The notes under the pieces: generated by a model
The model's input: the letters and a program-made list of their open reading frames with translations, nothing else
The model's database searches: none
What the model was told of the DNA's origin: nothing
Position numbers and translations under genes: made by a program
Source: Bacteroidales bacterium
GTDB taxonomy: Bacteria > Bacteroidota > Bacteroidia > Bacteroidales > UBA932
Direction: 5' to 3'
DNA: 64,000 nucleotides
Assembly: GCA_017631875.1 (NCBI GenBank)
Contig: JAGBSL010000006.1
Coordinates: 1 to 64,000 of the forward strand
Part shown: positions 42,770 through 50,644 of the stretch, in pieces
How positions within the stretch are numbered: the stretch's first letter is position 1
Layout of the letters: every line of letters starts with the position of its first letter

Positions 42770-43438
42770 CTACTGTAGGAAATACAGCCTGTCTTTGATT
42801 TCTTTTGTCGGTTCATATTTGTTCTGGCTCGTGTCCTTCGGAACAGGAACATCGAGTATTTCAAAGAATGTCCTCATCCATTTGGCAAAAGTCTGCGGCT
42901 TTCTTGTCATATGCGACGATGTATATATCATATATGCCGCCCTGCCTACATCTGTTGCCGAGCCCTTCCGGATATGCTCGAGTTCCCTGATCAGATCAGG
43001 AAAGTGATTTATATTCTGCCCCATTCCCTTGAATGATGCCTTGAAATATGGCTTAAGTTTTTCTTCGTCTATGGGATTCGGTTCTTTGTAATCTGCTATT
43101 GATTGAATGGCCTGCTGGGATTCAAGCAGTGGTTTACGGTTTTGGGTGCGGCTGTTAATGGCCATATATGCTACAAACCATATTACAGTCACGACCAATG
43201 CGGCCAGCACCAACCACATCAGAACCACCGCTGCCCTCTGGAACATATAAGCCACCGCCTCCGGATGTTCCCATCCATCCCCTAACCTCTTGTCAGAATA
43301 TATCAGCACCAATGCCGTCACAAACAACACCCCAACAGCCCCAAACGCCACCTTCAGCACCACCGGCATAGCCTTTCCCATCGCAGGTCCGAAGATCCGC
43401 CCCATAGTTCTGAGGTATTTATTTTCAACACCTTTCAT
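42770..43438 (-). CDS. uncharacterised two-TM protein of the mobile element
   Basis: 222 residues. Two hydrophobic helices lie at about 28-48 and 70-92 (VLKVAFGAVGVLFVTALVLI and AAVVLMWLVLAALVVTVIWF), and a ~130-residue soluble C-terminal domain follows (YFKASFKGMGQNINHFPDLI, TSSHMTRKPQTFAKWM). I do not recognise a named family, although similar proteins accompany DnaC/HTH blocks in Bacteroides elements. No transport or secretion motif is visible. It lies alone, 243 nt upstream of the HTH-17 gene on the same strand. Confidence 0.6.
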   Translation of the reverse strand: MKGVENKYLRTMGRIFGPAMGKAMPVVLKVAFGAVGVLFVTALVLIYSDKRLGDGWEHPEAVAYMFQRAAVVLMWLVLAALVVTVIWFVAYMAINSRTQNRKPLLESQQAIQSIADYKEPNPIDEEKLKPYFKASFKGMGQNINHFPDLIRELEHIRKGSATDVGRAAYMIYTSSHMTRKPQTFAKWMRTFFEILDVPVPKDTSQNKYEPTKEIKDRLYFLQ

Positions 43439-43562
43439 ACATCACTTTTCTGCGAATATAAGGTTTTTATGTCGTTCCAGGAGTTTTTATCGGTTTTCCG
43501 CTCTTCTCTTAGTGGCGTAACATTCTACATTTTTTGAAGAAGAATTCCCTATTCATAATTCA

Positions 43563-43609
43563 CATAAATTGCCAAATCTTATAAAAATTATGAGATTTGG
43601 CAATTTATG
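43563..43609. repeat. 17-bp perfect inverted repeat
   Basis: CATAAATTGCCAAATCT and AGATTTGGCAATTTATG flank a 13-nt loop in the 400-nt non-coding stretch 43439-43838. It has no T tract, so it is not a clear terminator; it may be a protein-binding site. The stretch holds no gene. Confidence 0.6.
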
Positions 43610-43787
43610 TATAGTATTACAATACTGTCGTCCTCATCAATAAGCATCAAACTTGTTATTAATCAATTAATTATATGGAAAAGTTGCATTATTATACAGT
43701 CACTATATAACAATGCAAATCGCTCATTCCTCGAAACCTCTCAATCGAGTGATATTCACCTATTGTGAGGATGCCCAGTAATAAAAA

Positions 43788-43814
43788 GCTCAGTGACTTG
43801 ACAAATCACTGAGC
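43788..43814 (-). terminator. terminator of the DUF262/HEPN/GHKL/STAS operon
   Basis: GCTCAGTGA and TCACTGAGC form a 9-bp stem. On the minus strand it is followed by TTTTTATT, so it terminates the operon that ends at 43839. Confidence 0.75.
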
Positions 43815-43838
43815 TAGCCTATAAATCATTCTATTTTG

Positions 43839-44195
43839 CTAAAAAGCAACTGTACTCATATACTTAAGCAAGTCATCCACATTCTCAAAGTTCAAGACAT
43901 TAGATGTAGGACGAATTGTCTTTACTTTCGTTTGAGTCTTGCTTACTGAGGTAATCATTGCCTGAATGTCCTCTGGAACATTTGTAATCTCCACCTTAAA
44001 AGGCAATGACGAAGCATCCTTCAAAAAGAGATTATAGAACTCATCTATAAAACTCCTTGTAGCAAACATCACCTTACTGAAATCAATCACCACTTCTGAT
44101 TCATTGCTATTCTTAATAAACAGCATCAAATCATTTGCACGGGACCTTGATTTTAGATCTGGCGATAAAATGCTTGTTATATCAATCGTTATCAT
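43839..44195 (-). CDS. STAS-like protein (DUF4325)
   Basis: 118 residues from MITIDITSILSPD. The strand-helix pattern EVVIDFSKVMFATRSFIDEFYNLFL matches the STAS-like DUF4325 family, related to anti-sigma-factor antagonists. Such proteins usually bind a partner GHKL ATPase, and one is encoded directly upstream (10-nt gap). A conserved Ser/Thr (ATRSF) could be the phosphorylation or contact site. Last gene of the four-gene cassette; a terminator follows at 43788-43814. Confidence 0.72.
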   Translation of the reverse strand: MITIDITSILSPDLKSRSRANDLMLFIKNSNESEVVIDFSKVMFATRSFIDEFYNLFLKDASSLPFKVEITNVPEDIQAMITSVSKTQTKVKTIRPTSNVLNFENVDDLLKYMSTVAF

Positions 44196-44205
44196 AGTTA
44201 AAATT

Positions 44206-45093
44206 TTACTCAATATAGTTAATGTAATTAAACTGAGGGGCCTGATATGGAATCCTAAGTGCGACTACCGTACCATTCCATCTTAAATCTCTTGGCAATG
44301 TAAAGAACCCATCCACATCTCTGCTCTTCATATATACAGCACCTCCAGACATTATCATATACTGACCTCCTAAACCATTAATCAGCATTTTCTTAGATGT
44401 ATAGATTCCGTACCCTCGATTTTCTGCATCCGGGAGATTCTTACTTGACAATCCTCTGTTGGCAGCCTTTATCGCCTCTATATCACTTTCTATCTCATTA
44501 TCAACCAACTTCTGGTAACTTCCCAGCAATGTCACTCCCCTATCCGCTATGCATATATCCAAATATCCTTTAGAAGGATATGCTTGAGCACATATGAATC
44601 CTCTATCAGAATCCGAGTGTTCAGTAATATTGTCAATGGTTTCACTTATCATATATTTGAGACCGCTCGCAACATTACTCTGAATGTTTGACTGCCTGAT
44701 GATAAGATTCTCTACAACCGTCAAGATTTCCTCTTTATCATCATTGTTTTTCTCTGCCGGGAAACTGATAACTGGAATATATGTTCTCTTAGCATAACTT
44801 TCCATTACAGCTACGAATTCACTCTTTCTTCCTTGATCAGGCATTATCACACTGTTCATGTGAAATGCTCTCATATACTCCGTCATATTGGTAAAGCTTA
44901 TGTGCTTATCACTCCTTGACGCATAAACCAATAAAGACAAAGCGAACACTGGCGAAATAAACTTAGTTCTTGAAAAATCAATGACTACGTCCTCATCTCC
45001 AGACGATTCAATCTTGGACATGAGGTTAACTGTAGGAATCAGACCATTCATAATACGGTCATCCTGTACATTTATGTAGTCACAAATATTCAT
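44206..45093 (-). CDS. GHKL ATPase with N-terminal STAS-like domain
   Basis: 295 residues. Residues ~1-115 have a STAS-like fold pattern (EDVVIDFSRTKFISPVFALSLL). Residues ~125-290 are a GHKL/HATPase domain: N-box SETIDNITEHS, a DRGVTLLGS box replacing DxGxG, and NRGYGIYTSKKML as the G2 box. It resembles anti-sigma/RsbT-type kinases more than sensor kinases because it lacks a His-phosphorylation helix. With the adjacent STAS-like DUF4325 protein it suggests a partner-switching control module. It lies 36 nt downstream of the HEPN gene. Confidence 0.75.
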   Translation of the reverse strand: MNICDYINVQDDRIMNGLIPTVNLMSKIESSGDEDVVIDFSRTKFISPVFALSLLVYASRSDKHISFTNMTEYMRAFHMNSVIMPDQGRKSEFVAVMESYAKRTYIPVISFPAEKNNDDKEEILTVVENLIIRQSNIQSNVASGLKYMISETIDNITEHSDSDRGFICAQAYPSKGYLDICIADRGVTLLGSYQKLVDNEIESDIEAIKAANRGLSSKNLPDAENRGYGIYTSKKMLINGLGGQYMIMSGGAVYMKSRDVDGFFTLPRDLRWNGTVVALRIPYQAPQFNYINYIE

Positions 45094-45129
45094 GCTTCAA
45101 AATTAAACAATTCTTAATGAAACTCAAAA

Positions 45130-45741
45130 TCACACATTCCCGTTAGCAATATTTTCCGCTGCAGCATCCAATAGATCTTTGTAATAATACCAATATACAG
45201 TACCATTGCAGTTTCCTATTATAAAATCTGTCGGTGTGGTTCCCTTTGCCATACGCCCAGTCTTTCTCTGGACCATCGATTCCAATGACTTCTGTGTCGT
45301 TGAGGACAAATGGGCAGCAGCATTCCTAATCGTTTTCAAGTCAAACAAGTCAAATTTAATTGATGCAACAGCATTATGAATAGGGTTAACCTCTCCTAAA
45401 TAAAGTTTAGACAATTCTATTACTTTGTCTGGATTTGCCCAATCAAAATAGGTATTAGTACCTACTAACAATTTCTTTGCATGCTCAAAATCTGATGCAG
45501 TAACAAACGTATTAACATATGTTCCCTTTAGGGTTTGCTTTTTAAGTAAAAAAGCAGAAAAAGCGGACTCTAAAAACGTCTCCCAAGCTATAAAGAACTT
45601 CAATATAGATGCATCAACAATGAATCTTTGATGTTCCTGGTTATACATATAACTACCATCTTCTTTTTTCGTATATGCCGCCTGCATATATTGAGTAGCC
45701 TTATTGACTGTATCTCTATATGTTGTTAAAATTGCATTCAT
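45130..45741 (-). CDS. HEPN-family (RiboL-PSP-type) putative ribonuclease
   Basis: 203 residues, helical. The HEPN catalytic motif R-x4-H is present as RNAAAH (Arg139, His144) within DLKTIRNAAAHLSS, and an N-terminal helix holds FFIAWETFLESAFSAFLL. This fits the MAE_28990-type HEPN family often encoded beside DUF262 proteins. HEPN proteins of this kind act as toxin RNases in defence or toxin-antitoxin settings. The ATG overlaps the stop of the DUF262 gene by 4 nt (ATGA), so their levels are coupled. Confidence 0.75.
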   Translation of the reverse strand: MNAILTTYRDTVNKATQYMQAAYTKKEDGSYMYNQEHQRFIVDASILKFFIAWETFLESAFSAFLLKKQTLKGTYVNTFVTASDFEHAKKLLVGTNTYFDWANPDKVIELSKLYLGEVNPIHNAVASIKFDLFDLKTIRNAAAHLSSTTQKSLESMVQRKTGRMAKGTTPTDFIIGNCNGTVYWYYYKDLLDAAAENIANGNV

Positions 45742-46820
45742 TCAGCACCAGCCACTAGTTCCACTATGAATTTTGTCCTCAGATTCCTCTTACTAGCATC
45801 GGTAGTAGCACGACGGCTACTATCAATAAATTGCTGCTCCTTTGGAGATAAAGCCATTATATCTTCGTCTGCTTTATCGAATATATATCCAATACGGTCT
45901 AATCGATGTCTTATCTTAGATATTTGCCTTTCATTGTTCATATCAATTATAAAATCGTCCCCTTCTCTATCATATGACGGTAAACCATAAAGTAAATGAT
46001 AGAATGCTGTAAACAATGAATAAAACAAATGCACCCTTACGAACTCAGTATCCGACATGCCATTGGGAAATAGACTTTGAATGACATACATTACATTATC
46101 GAATCTATCTGATAACTGATCAATATCGTAATCAAATTCTTTTTCAAAAGCATCATAATACGTCTTGATTTTCTTCTTCTCCTTTATCCCCACACACATT
46201 GCAATCAGTAAATCCGCTGTAAGATTCACATCATCCATCCTCAAGCATTTCTTCTCAGAGATAATCTTATTCTGAATCCAAAACTCAAAATACTTTTTGG
46301 CAATCTGATCGGCAAGTAATTTAAATGGGCCAAAATGGTTAGCATTAATCTTTTCTTGCTCATTTAAAACCACAGAATATGAGTTTAATCGACTGAAAAC
46401 ATCCAAAACTTGTGGGTCAGGCATATTAACCAGCAAGTCAACTGAAATCTCATAATTCAGGATATTTGCCTGAATTTCATCATCAACTTGACTCAACTGC
46501 GAAAAAAAATAGCCTCCATATTGAGGATTATGCTTTTTGGATATGCAGAATCCATCATTAAGAAAAGACAATATCGTCCTTAATCTCTGTTGTCCATCGA
46601 CGACTTCTCGTATAGAATTTTTAGTAGCAACATTTATTTTCTGACGTATAAACACTTTAGGGATAGGGAGACCTCTAACAATCGTATCCATTAAATAGGA
46701 TTTAGCATTATCATTCCAAACAGATCTTCTCTGAAAATTCGGATTCAGCTCCAACTGACCATTACTTTTCCACTCTAGAAAATCATTAATGCTATATGTT
46801 CTACTATCAAAATTCTTCAT
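45738..46820 (-). CDS. DUF262 (GmrSD-N/ParB-like) protein
   Basis: 360 residues from MKNFDSRTY; an upstream ATG at 46829 is also possible. DUF262 signatures include LNPNFQRRSVWN (residues ~25-36), IPKVFIRQ and the catalytic-type DGQQRLRTI (75-83), plus FSRLNSYSVVLNEQE. Related domains in GmrSD and SspE bind nucleotides and modified or foreign DNA. Length indicates a DUF262-only protein without the DUF1524 HNH nuclease, so the paired HEPN RNase is probably the effector. First gene of the cassette. Confidence 0.8.
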   Translation of the reverse strand: MKNFDSRTYSINDFLEWKSNGQLELNPNFQRRSVWNDNAKSYLMDTIVRGLPIPKVFIRQKINVATKNSIREVVDGQQRLRTILSFLNDGFCISKKHNPQYGGYFFSQLSQVDDEIQANILNYEISVDLLVNMPDPQVLDVFSRLNSYSVVLNEQEKINANHFGPFKLLADQIAKKYFEFWIQNKIISEKKCLRMDDVNLTADLLIAMCVGIKEKKKIKTYYDAFEKEFDYDIDQLSDRFDNVMYVIQSLFPNGMSDTEFVRVHLFYSLFTAFYHLLYGLPSYDREGDDFIIDMNNERQISKIRHRLDRIGYIFDKADEDIMALSPKEQQFIDSSRRATTDASKRNLRTKFIVELVAGAE

Positions 46821-46981
46821 AATATGCATATTTATGTACTGTCTACAAAGATATTAAATTCCTTTTACAAAACTTATTTAACACCTACTTTAAATAGGAT
46901 GTAGTGAAAAATAGAACTCTTTTTTGTCATTAAAATAGTTATTCCCTTATTTAAACTCGCAAATATTTACCACCCCGCATC

Positions 46982-48340
46982 TTACTCCAACATACTCACC
47001 AGATCCCGCTTCATATCCTCGTCGATTTCGCGGTAGCGGGCGAAGGCGCGACTGCCTTCTTTGTGGCCGCTGAGGGCTCCGACCAGGTTCGGGTCCTTGA
47101 CCTGTTTGTAGAGGTTGCCGACGAAGCAGCGGCGGGCCAGATGGGAAGATGCAACTTCGTTGAGAGGACGGATTTCCTGTTCGCTGGTGGTTGGATTATA
47201 GACTACGACCGGACGGGTAAGTCCGGCGGCAAGGAACATCTTCTTGATAGCAATATTGTATTTCTGCTGCGAAATCAGAGGAAGGAGTTCATCGAATGGC
47301 TGGTCCTTATATCTCTCGAGTATTTCCTTTGCAATAGAGTTCAATGGCACACGGACAGTCACCGGACGGCCATCCTTGGTCTTGCGCGGAATATACTCGA
47401 CTCCCCCGTTAATTACATTTGCCTTGGTAAGTTTATAGAGGTCTCCCACACGACAGCCGATCAGACACTGAAAGACGAATATATCCCTCTGAACTGCCAA
47501 GGCTGGAGTGGCAGACAAATCAGTCTTATATAGTTGGTTTCGCTCCTCAATCGTTATGTAGTATGGAGTTCCATAGACACACTCCTCTACAGTGAAATGC
47601 TTGAACGGATTGTTCTCGGTTTTGCCTTGACCTACTGCCCAGCGGAAGAATGTGCGGAGTTTTGTGAACACATCGTTAATAGTATTCTGACCGCGAGCCT
47701 GCGGAGTACGGGTCTCTGGGAATGCATCATAAACAGGTTTATATGCACGCGAGCAGATGAACTTTCCCGTTTCTGCATCACGAGTAAAGAAAGTATGCTC
47801 CTGGCGCAGGAATGTCTCGAATTCCCGAAGGATATCCGGAGTGACAACATCGAAGGTCAGACGGAACTTCTTGGACACATTGATACGCCTGTAAAGTTCA
47901 AATCGTTGCAAGGCACGATAAATCACACGGAAGTTACGGGTACGTACATCCGAGAGTTTTCTTGTCTCCAGGAAATAGTCAAAATCATCAAAGAAGGAAG
48001 AAATACCCTCCTGATTCTTGACCACCGGATGCAGAAGTTTATACATCTCTGCGGAAAGCCATTCGGAAGTAAGTACCGACTTATCCGGAGCGGCATTGTA
48101 CAGATCGGTGATCTGCGACTTACGCAGGGCCACAGTCCTGTTGAATTCTGCACGTTCAGCCGGATCCATCAGTATTTTTGCCTTTATCTCCTCCTTCTTC
48201 GGATTCCAATGCTCAGGGTTAACCGTAATGTCACTGGAATACAGCAGCTGCACTGCCCTTCCATCCCTCAAGCGGAATCTTACATTTGCTTCCTTCGTCT
48301 TCTTGGTCGAAACCCTTATGAATGCCGTAACTGTAGCCAT
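46982..48340 (-). CDS. tyrosine recombinase of the island
   Basis: 452 residues from MATVTAFIRV. An arm-binding N-terminal domain (VRFRLRDGRAVQLLY), SAM-like core-binding region and catalytic domain are visible. Catalytic residues are Arg297 (CRVGD), Lys near 320, His400-x-x-Arg403 (SHLARR), His426 (GHKEG) and Tyr437 (ARYREI). It is intact, unlike the remnant at 326-649. Located 0.2 kb from the right direct repeat, with direct and inverted TTGCACCAC sites between; it is very probably the enzyme that inserted and can excise this island at tRNA-Leu. Confidence 0.9.
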   Translation of the reverse strand: MATVTAFIRVSTKKTKEANVRFRLRDGRAVQLLYSSDITVNPEHWNPKKEEIKAKILMDPAERAEFNRTVALRKSQITDLYNAAPDKSVLTSEWLSAEMYKLLHPVVKNQEGISSFFDDFDYFLETRKLSDVRTRNFRVIYRALQRFELYRRINVSKKFRLTFDVVTPDILREFETFLRQEHTFFTRDAETGKFICSRAYKPVYDAFPETRTPQARGQNTINDVFTKLRTFFRWAVGQGKTENNPFKHFTVEECVYGTPYYITIEERNQLYKTDLSATPALAVQRDIFVFQCLIGCRVGDLYKLTKANVINGGVEYIPRKTKDGRPVTVRVPLNSIAKEILERYKDQPFDELLPLISQQKYNIAIKKMFLAAGLTRPVVVYNPTTSEQEIRPLNEVASSHLARRCFVGNLYKQVKDPNLVGALSGHKEGSRAFARYREIDEDMKRDLVSMLE

Positions 48341-48360
48341 ATCCTTTTCTCTAAAAATCC

Positions 48361-48409
48361 GTGGTGCAAATTTAAAAATGGTGGTGCAAATTTCCAAAAT
48401 TTGCACCAC
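48361..48409. other. putative recombinase arm-type sites, right end
   Basis: GTGGTGCAAATTT occurs at 48361-48373 and 48381-48393, and AAATTTGCACCAC at 48397-48409 in inverse orientation. The core TTGCACCAC also occurs twice at the left end (23267-23287). The last pair could also form a hairpin. Confidence 0.55.
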
Positions 48410-48537
48410 ATCTCCGAAATTTGATGAAATATTACGAATATCAAAGAAACCAAAGAACCCTTTTATATTATTGTATATCAATCTATTATATAAACAAATC
48501 CGAATTCACCAATTTTCTGCAGAATTCCATTTTCATC

Positions 48538-48552
48538 CCCGGCTCCGGGTAC
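48538..48552. other. attR-type direct repeat
   Basis: CCCGGCTCCGGGTAC, identical to the 3' end of tRNA-Leu at 23199-23213. To the right follows native DNA including the original tRNA terminator. Confidence 0.8.
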
Positions 48553-48597
48553 AAGCAAAAGACTCAGCATTACGCTGGGTCTTTTTTGCTTGTACCC
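48547..48597 (+). terminator. displaced native terminator of tRNA-Leu
   Basis: GGGTACAAGC ... GCTTGTACCC is a 10-bp perfect outer stem; within it AAAAGACTCAGC pairs with GCTGGGTCTTTTTT, a hairpin with T tract. It joins directly to the tRNA-end repeat, so before insertion it followed the tRNA gene. Confidence 0.75.
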
Positions 48598-48607
48598 TTT
48601 CTCAACC

Positions 48608-48745
48608 CCAGTCAGCTGCGCTGACAGCCCCTTTCAGGGGCATACCGACCGCTCCCGATGGTCGGGTCGGGCGTCCCCGCTGCTGCGATTTTCTGCGAAA
48701 ATCTTGCTGACGCGGATGACGCGGCGCTGATGCGCCTTGTTATTT
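48608..48745. repeat. cluster of short palindromes in non-coding DNA
   Basis: Successive small hairpins: CAGTCAGCTGCGCTGAC, CCCCTTTCAGGGG, GACC...GGTC, GATTTTCTGCGAAAATC and GGCGCTGATGCGCC. No coding potential is seen in 48599-48848. They resemble intergenic palindromes common in Bacteroidales. Confidence 0.5.
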
Positions 48746-48848
48746 CATTAAAAAACGGCTCTCTACCCATCAGGAGGGCGATTATTGGGTTGAATTCAGC
48801 AGTTCGAAAACTTTTTTTGTATATTTGAAAACAATATTTCTGCACAAA

Positions 48849-49382
48849 ATGTTTCGATTACTTATAACATCACTAATACTATTGATTACCATGAATTCTT
48901 GTGACAAGACTCTTGCGACTTATTCAATGAAAGTCGAAGGTAAAGACATTGTTATCACAGATGTCGTATATATAATGGCTGACGGGAATGATATCGACTT
49001 GCTGAAATGTAGAAGAAACGAAGGAAATCTTGAGAGTATTGGTCTGCCAAATAGTATTACAGCATGTGGATGTGACGTCAATAAAGAAACCATTTATAAT
49101 GACAACGGGGAAATCATTGCGAAGTATTGTACAGACTACTATGTAGTCGGATGCTTCCTGCTTGAAGAATTGCTTGCATACAACCCCGAGCTTGGTGAGG
49201 AGATGAAAAGAAATGCCCATGCATATGCAATCATCAGAGATTTCGCAGGCACTGTCACATTCACAATCAAGGAGGAAAAATACTACCGCGAAAGACTTCC
49301 GATACTTAACATACGTGGAGAGGGCAACATCAATTTCCACTCTGATTACGAACCTGGTTGGGAAGAGGACGAAGAGGAGTAA
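48849..49382 (+). CDS. small lipoprotein, paralogue 1
   Basis: 177 residues from MFRLLITSLI. The signal peptide MFRLLITSLILLITMNSC puts a Cys in a lipobox-like position. I do not recognise the domain; the C-terminus is very acidic (GWEEDEEE). Its first ~75 and last ~115 nt are almost identical to the gene at 51385-51924, while the middle differs, consistent with duplication followed by gene conversion or diversification. Fourth-generation function unknown; it is probably surface-exposed. Confidence 0.7.
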   Translation: MFRLLITSLILLITMNSCDKTLATYSMKVEGKDIVITDVVYIMADGNDIDLLKCRRNEGNLESIGLPNSITACGCDVNKETIYNDNGEIIAKYCTDYYVVGCFLLEELLAYNPELGEEMKRNAHAYAIIRDFAGTVTFTIKEEKYYRERLPILNIRGEGNINFHSDYEPGWEEDEEE

Positions 49383-49390
49383 AAACATTA

Positions 49391-49430
49391 ATCATCAAAC
49401 GACGGGAAATACTTCCTCAACTGATAAATC
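49391..49430. repeat. direct repeat after small lipoprotein gene
   Basis: ATCATCAAACGACGGGAAAT followed by ACTTCCTCAACTGATAAATC; nearly identical to 50580-50616 (3-nt indel and one substitution). The intergenic stretch 49383-49725 holds this, the hairpin at 49467-49508 and no convincing gene. Confidence 0.7.
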
Positions 49431-49466
49431 CTACCCAAATCTTCCATGAATTGGTCAGGGTACGAC

Positions 49467-49508
49467 AAAATCCTGTAAGCATTGATAGTCAACTGCTTAC
49501 AGGATTTT
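49467..49508 (+). terminator. intrinsic terminator
   Basis: AAAATCCTGTAAGCA and TGCTTACAGGATTTT form a perfect 15-bp stem with a 12-nt loop, followed by A/T-rich DNA. Ends the lipoprotein 1 transcript. Confidence 0.8.
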
Positions 49509-49725
49509 ATTTTTTCAAAAACTCAAAAATGGTCACTTTTGGTCACCACAATGCAAAAGGTGACCTCAAAACACCTCAAGATCTACTGCTTCAGGGAGAA
49601 TTCCCACAAGGAGGGGCTTATGGAAGTGAATATTTCAATCATCAAACAATGGAAAGCACTTTCTAAAGCGGGCATATTTTTTGTATCTTTATAAGCGTTA
49701 CTTTCTACCCTTAAAACCCTGCGTT

Positions 49726-50571
49726 ATGAAAGCAAATAGGATTTCACAGGCAATCTTGGGCCTCTTCATATTAGCAACACTATGCTTCGGATGCAATAGC
49801 AACAGCAATCACGTTGATTCTCGTTTTAAGATTTTGGTTGACTCAGACTTAGAAGGGGAAAAATACACCATTTTGGATACAGCCACAGACAGCTTAATAT
49901 ATGACGGTGGATATAACCCAATAACATTAGATACTGTTATAAGTGGCACCTACATTTTTTACGAGCACATTATAAGCGAAGAATTCTTTGCTTGGTTGGT
50001 AACTTATAACCCAGATAAGGACATTTTGACGAGAGCACATCTTAATTTGGAAAAAGGATTTGAAGAACAAGATTGGGAAAGGCTCACAAGTCTTCGTAAC
50101 GAGGATTTATATGAGATTGAATCCTTGGATATTGCAAATAGAACAATCTCCGTCAGGCTCCTGAATGGCAGTCTTGAGACACTTGACTTGAAAGGAGAAA
50201 AATATGGTAATTATTGGGTAGAATATGATGTTGATCCAAACACAATGATTGCAGACACTTTAATATTATCTCCTACAGATACCATTATTACAATGAATAA
50301 TTCCATCCACGGGAAAGTTTTTTATAAAGGCAAATTCATAGCAGAACCTTATATTACATCTAAATCCTTTAAAGGCATAGATAACCCTGAAATATACATT
50401 TTAGCCCCAACAGAAAAAGTATGGTTTGAAACAGAAGGAGACGAACTTGTCGCAAATACGGGAATGTTTATGAACGACACTGATTGCGGTTATTGGACTG
50501 AAATAAGGATTGACAGCACAGGACGAACTTCATTGAGCTATATTGTAAACGAAGAAAATATGGGAGATTAA
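49726..50571 (+). CDS. uncharacterised lipoprotein
   Basis: 281 residues from MKANRISQAILGLF. The signal peptide ends in ATLCFGC, giving a lipidated Cys. The mature region is beta-rich with many Asp and Thr residues and short repeats such as ATDSLIYDGGYNP and DTLILSPTDTIITM. No known catalytic motif. The ATG at 49726 was chosen because it directly begins the signal peptide; an upstream frame start at 49681 is spurious. It belongs to a row of small lipoprotein/secreted genes separated by repeats, which may be a diversifying surface-antigen or immunity-type array. Function unknown. Confidence 0.6.
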   Translation: MKANRISQAILGLFILATLCFGCNSNSNHVDSRFKILVDSDLEGEKYTILDTATDSLIYDGGYNPITLDTVISGTYIFYEHIISEEFFAWLVTYNPDKDILTRAHLNLEKGFEEQDWERLTSLRNEDLYEIESLDIANRTISVRLLNGSLETLDLKGEKYGNYWVEYDVDPNTMIADTLILSPTDTIITMNNSIHGKVFYKGKFIAEPYITSKSFKGIDNPEIYILAPTEKVWFETEGDELVANTGMFMNDTDCGYWTEIRIDSTGRTSLSYIVNEENMGD

Positions 50572-50579
50572 ACATTCCA

Positions 50580-50616
50580 ATCATCAAACGACGGAAAATA
50601 CTTCAACTGATAAATC
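50580..50616. repeat. direct repeat, second copy
   Basis: ATCATCAAACGACGGAAAAT followed by ACTTCAACTGATAAATC; pairs with 49391-49430. Confidence 0.7.
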
Positions 50617-50644
50617 GAGATTTATATATAAAAATTACCTCGTT

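Larger units (their letters stand above)
23199..48552. mobile_element. integrative and mobilizable element inserted at tRNA-Leu
   Basis: A 25.3-kb island flanked by the direct repeat CCCGGCTCCGGGTAC at 23199-23213 (tRNA 3' end) and 48538-48552. A tyrosine recombinase gene lies at the right end, and related TTGCACCAC-type sites occur near both ends. It has a MobC/MOBP relaxase block and DnaC/HTH genes but no visible type IV secretion genes, so it is probably mobilizable rather than self-transmissible. The cargo is AT-rich: a nuclease, a kinase/receiver operon, a seven-gene DUF4007/DndC/DndD-like operon and a DUF262/HEPN/GHKL/STAS cassette. The original tRNA terminator now lies beyond the right repeat (48547-48597). 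Confidence 0.85.

Noticed and set aside
49482..49694. 70-codon plus frame between lipoprotein genes
   Set aside because: It overlaps the terminator hairpin, has no signal or domain and no promoter; considered non-coding.
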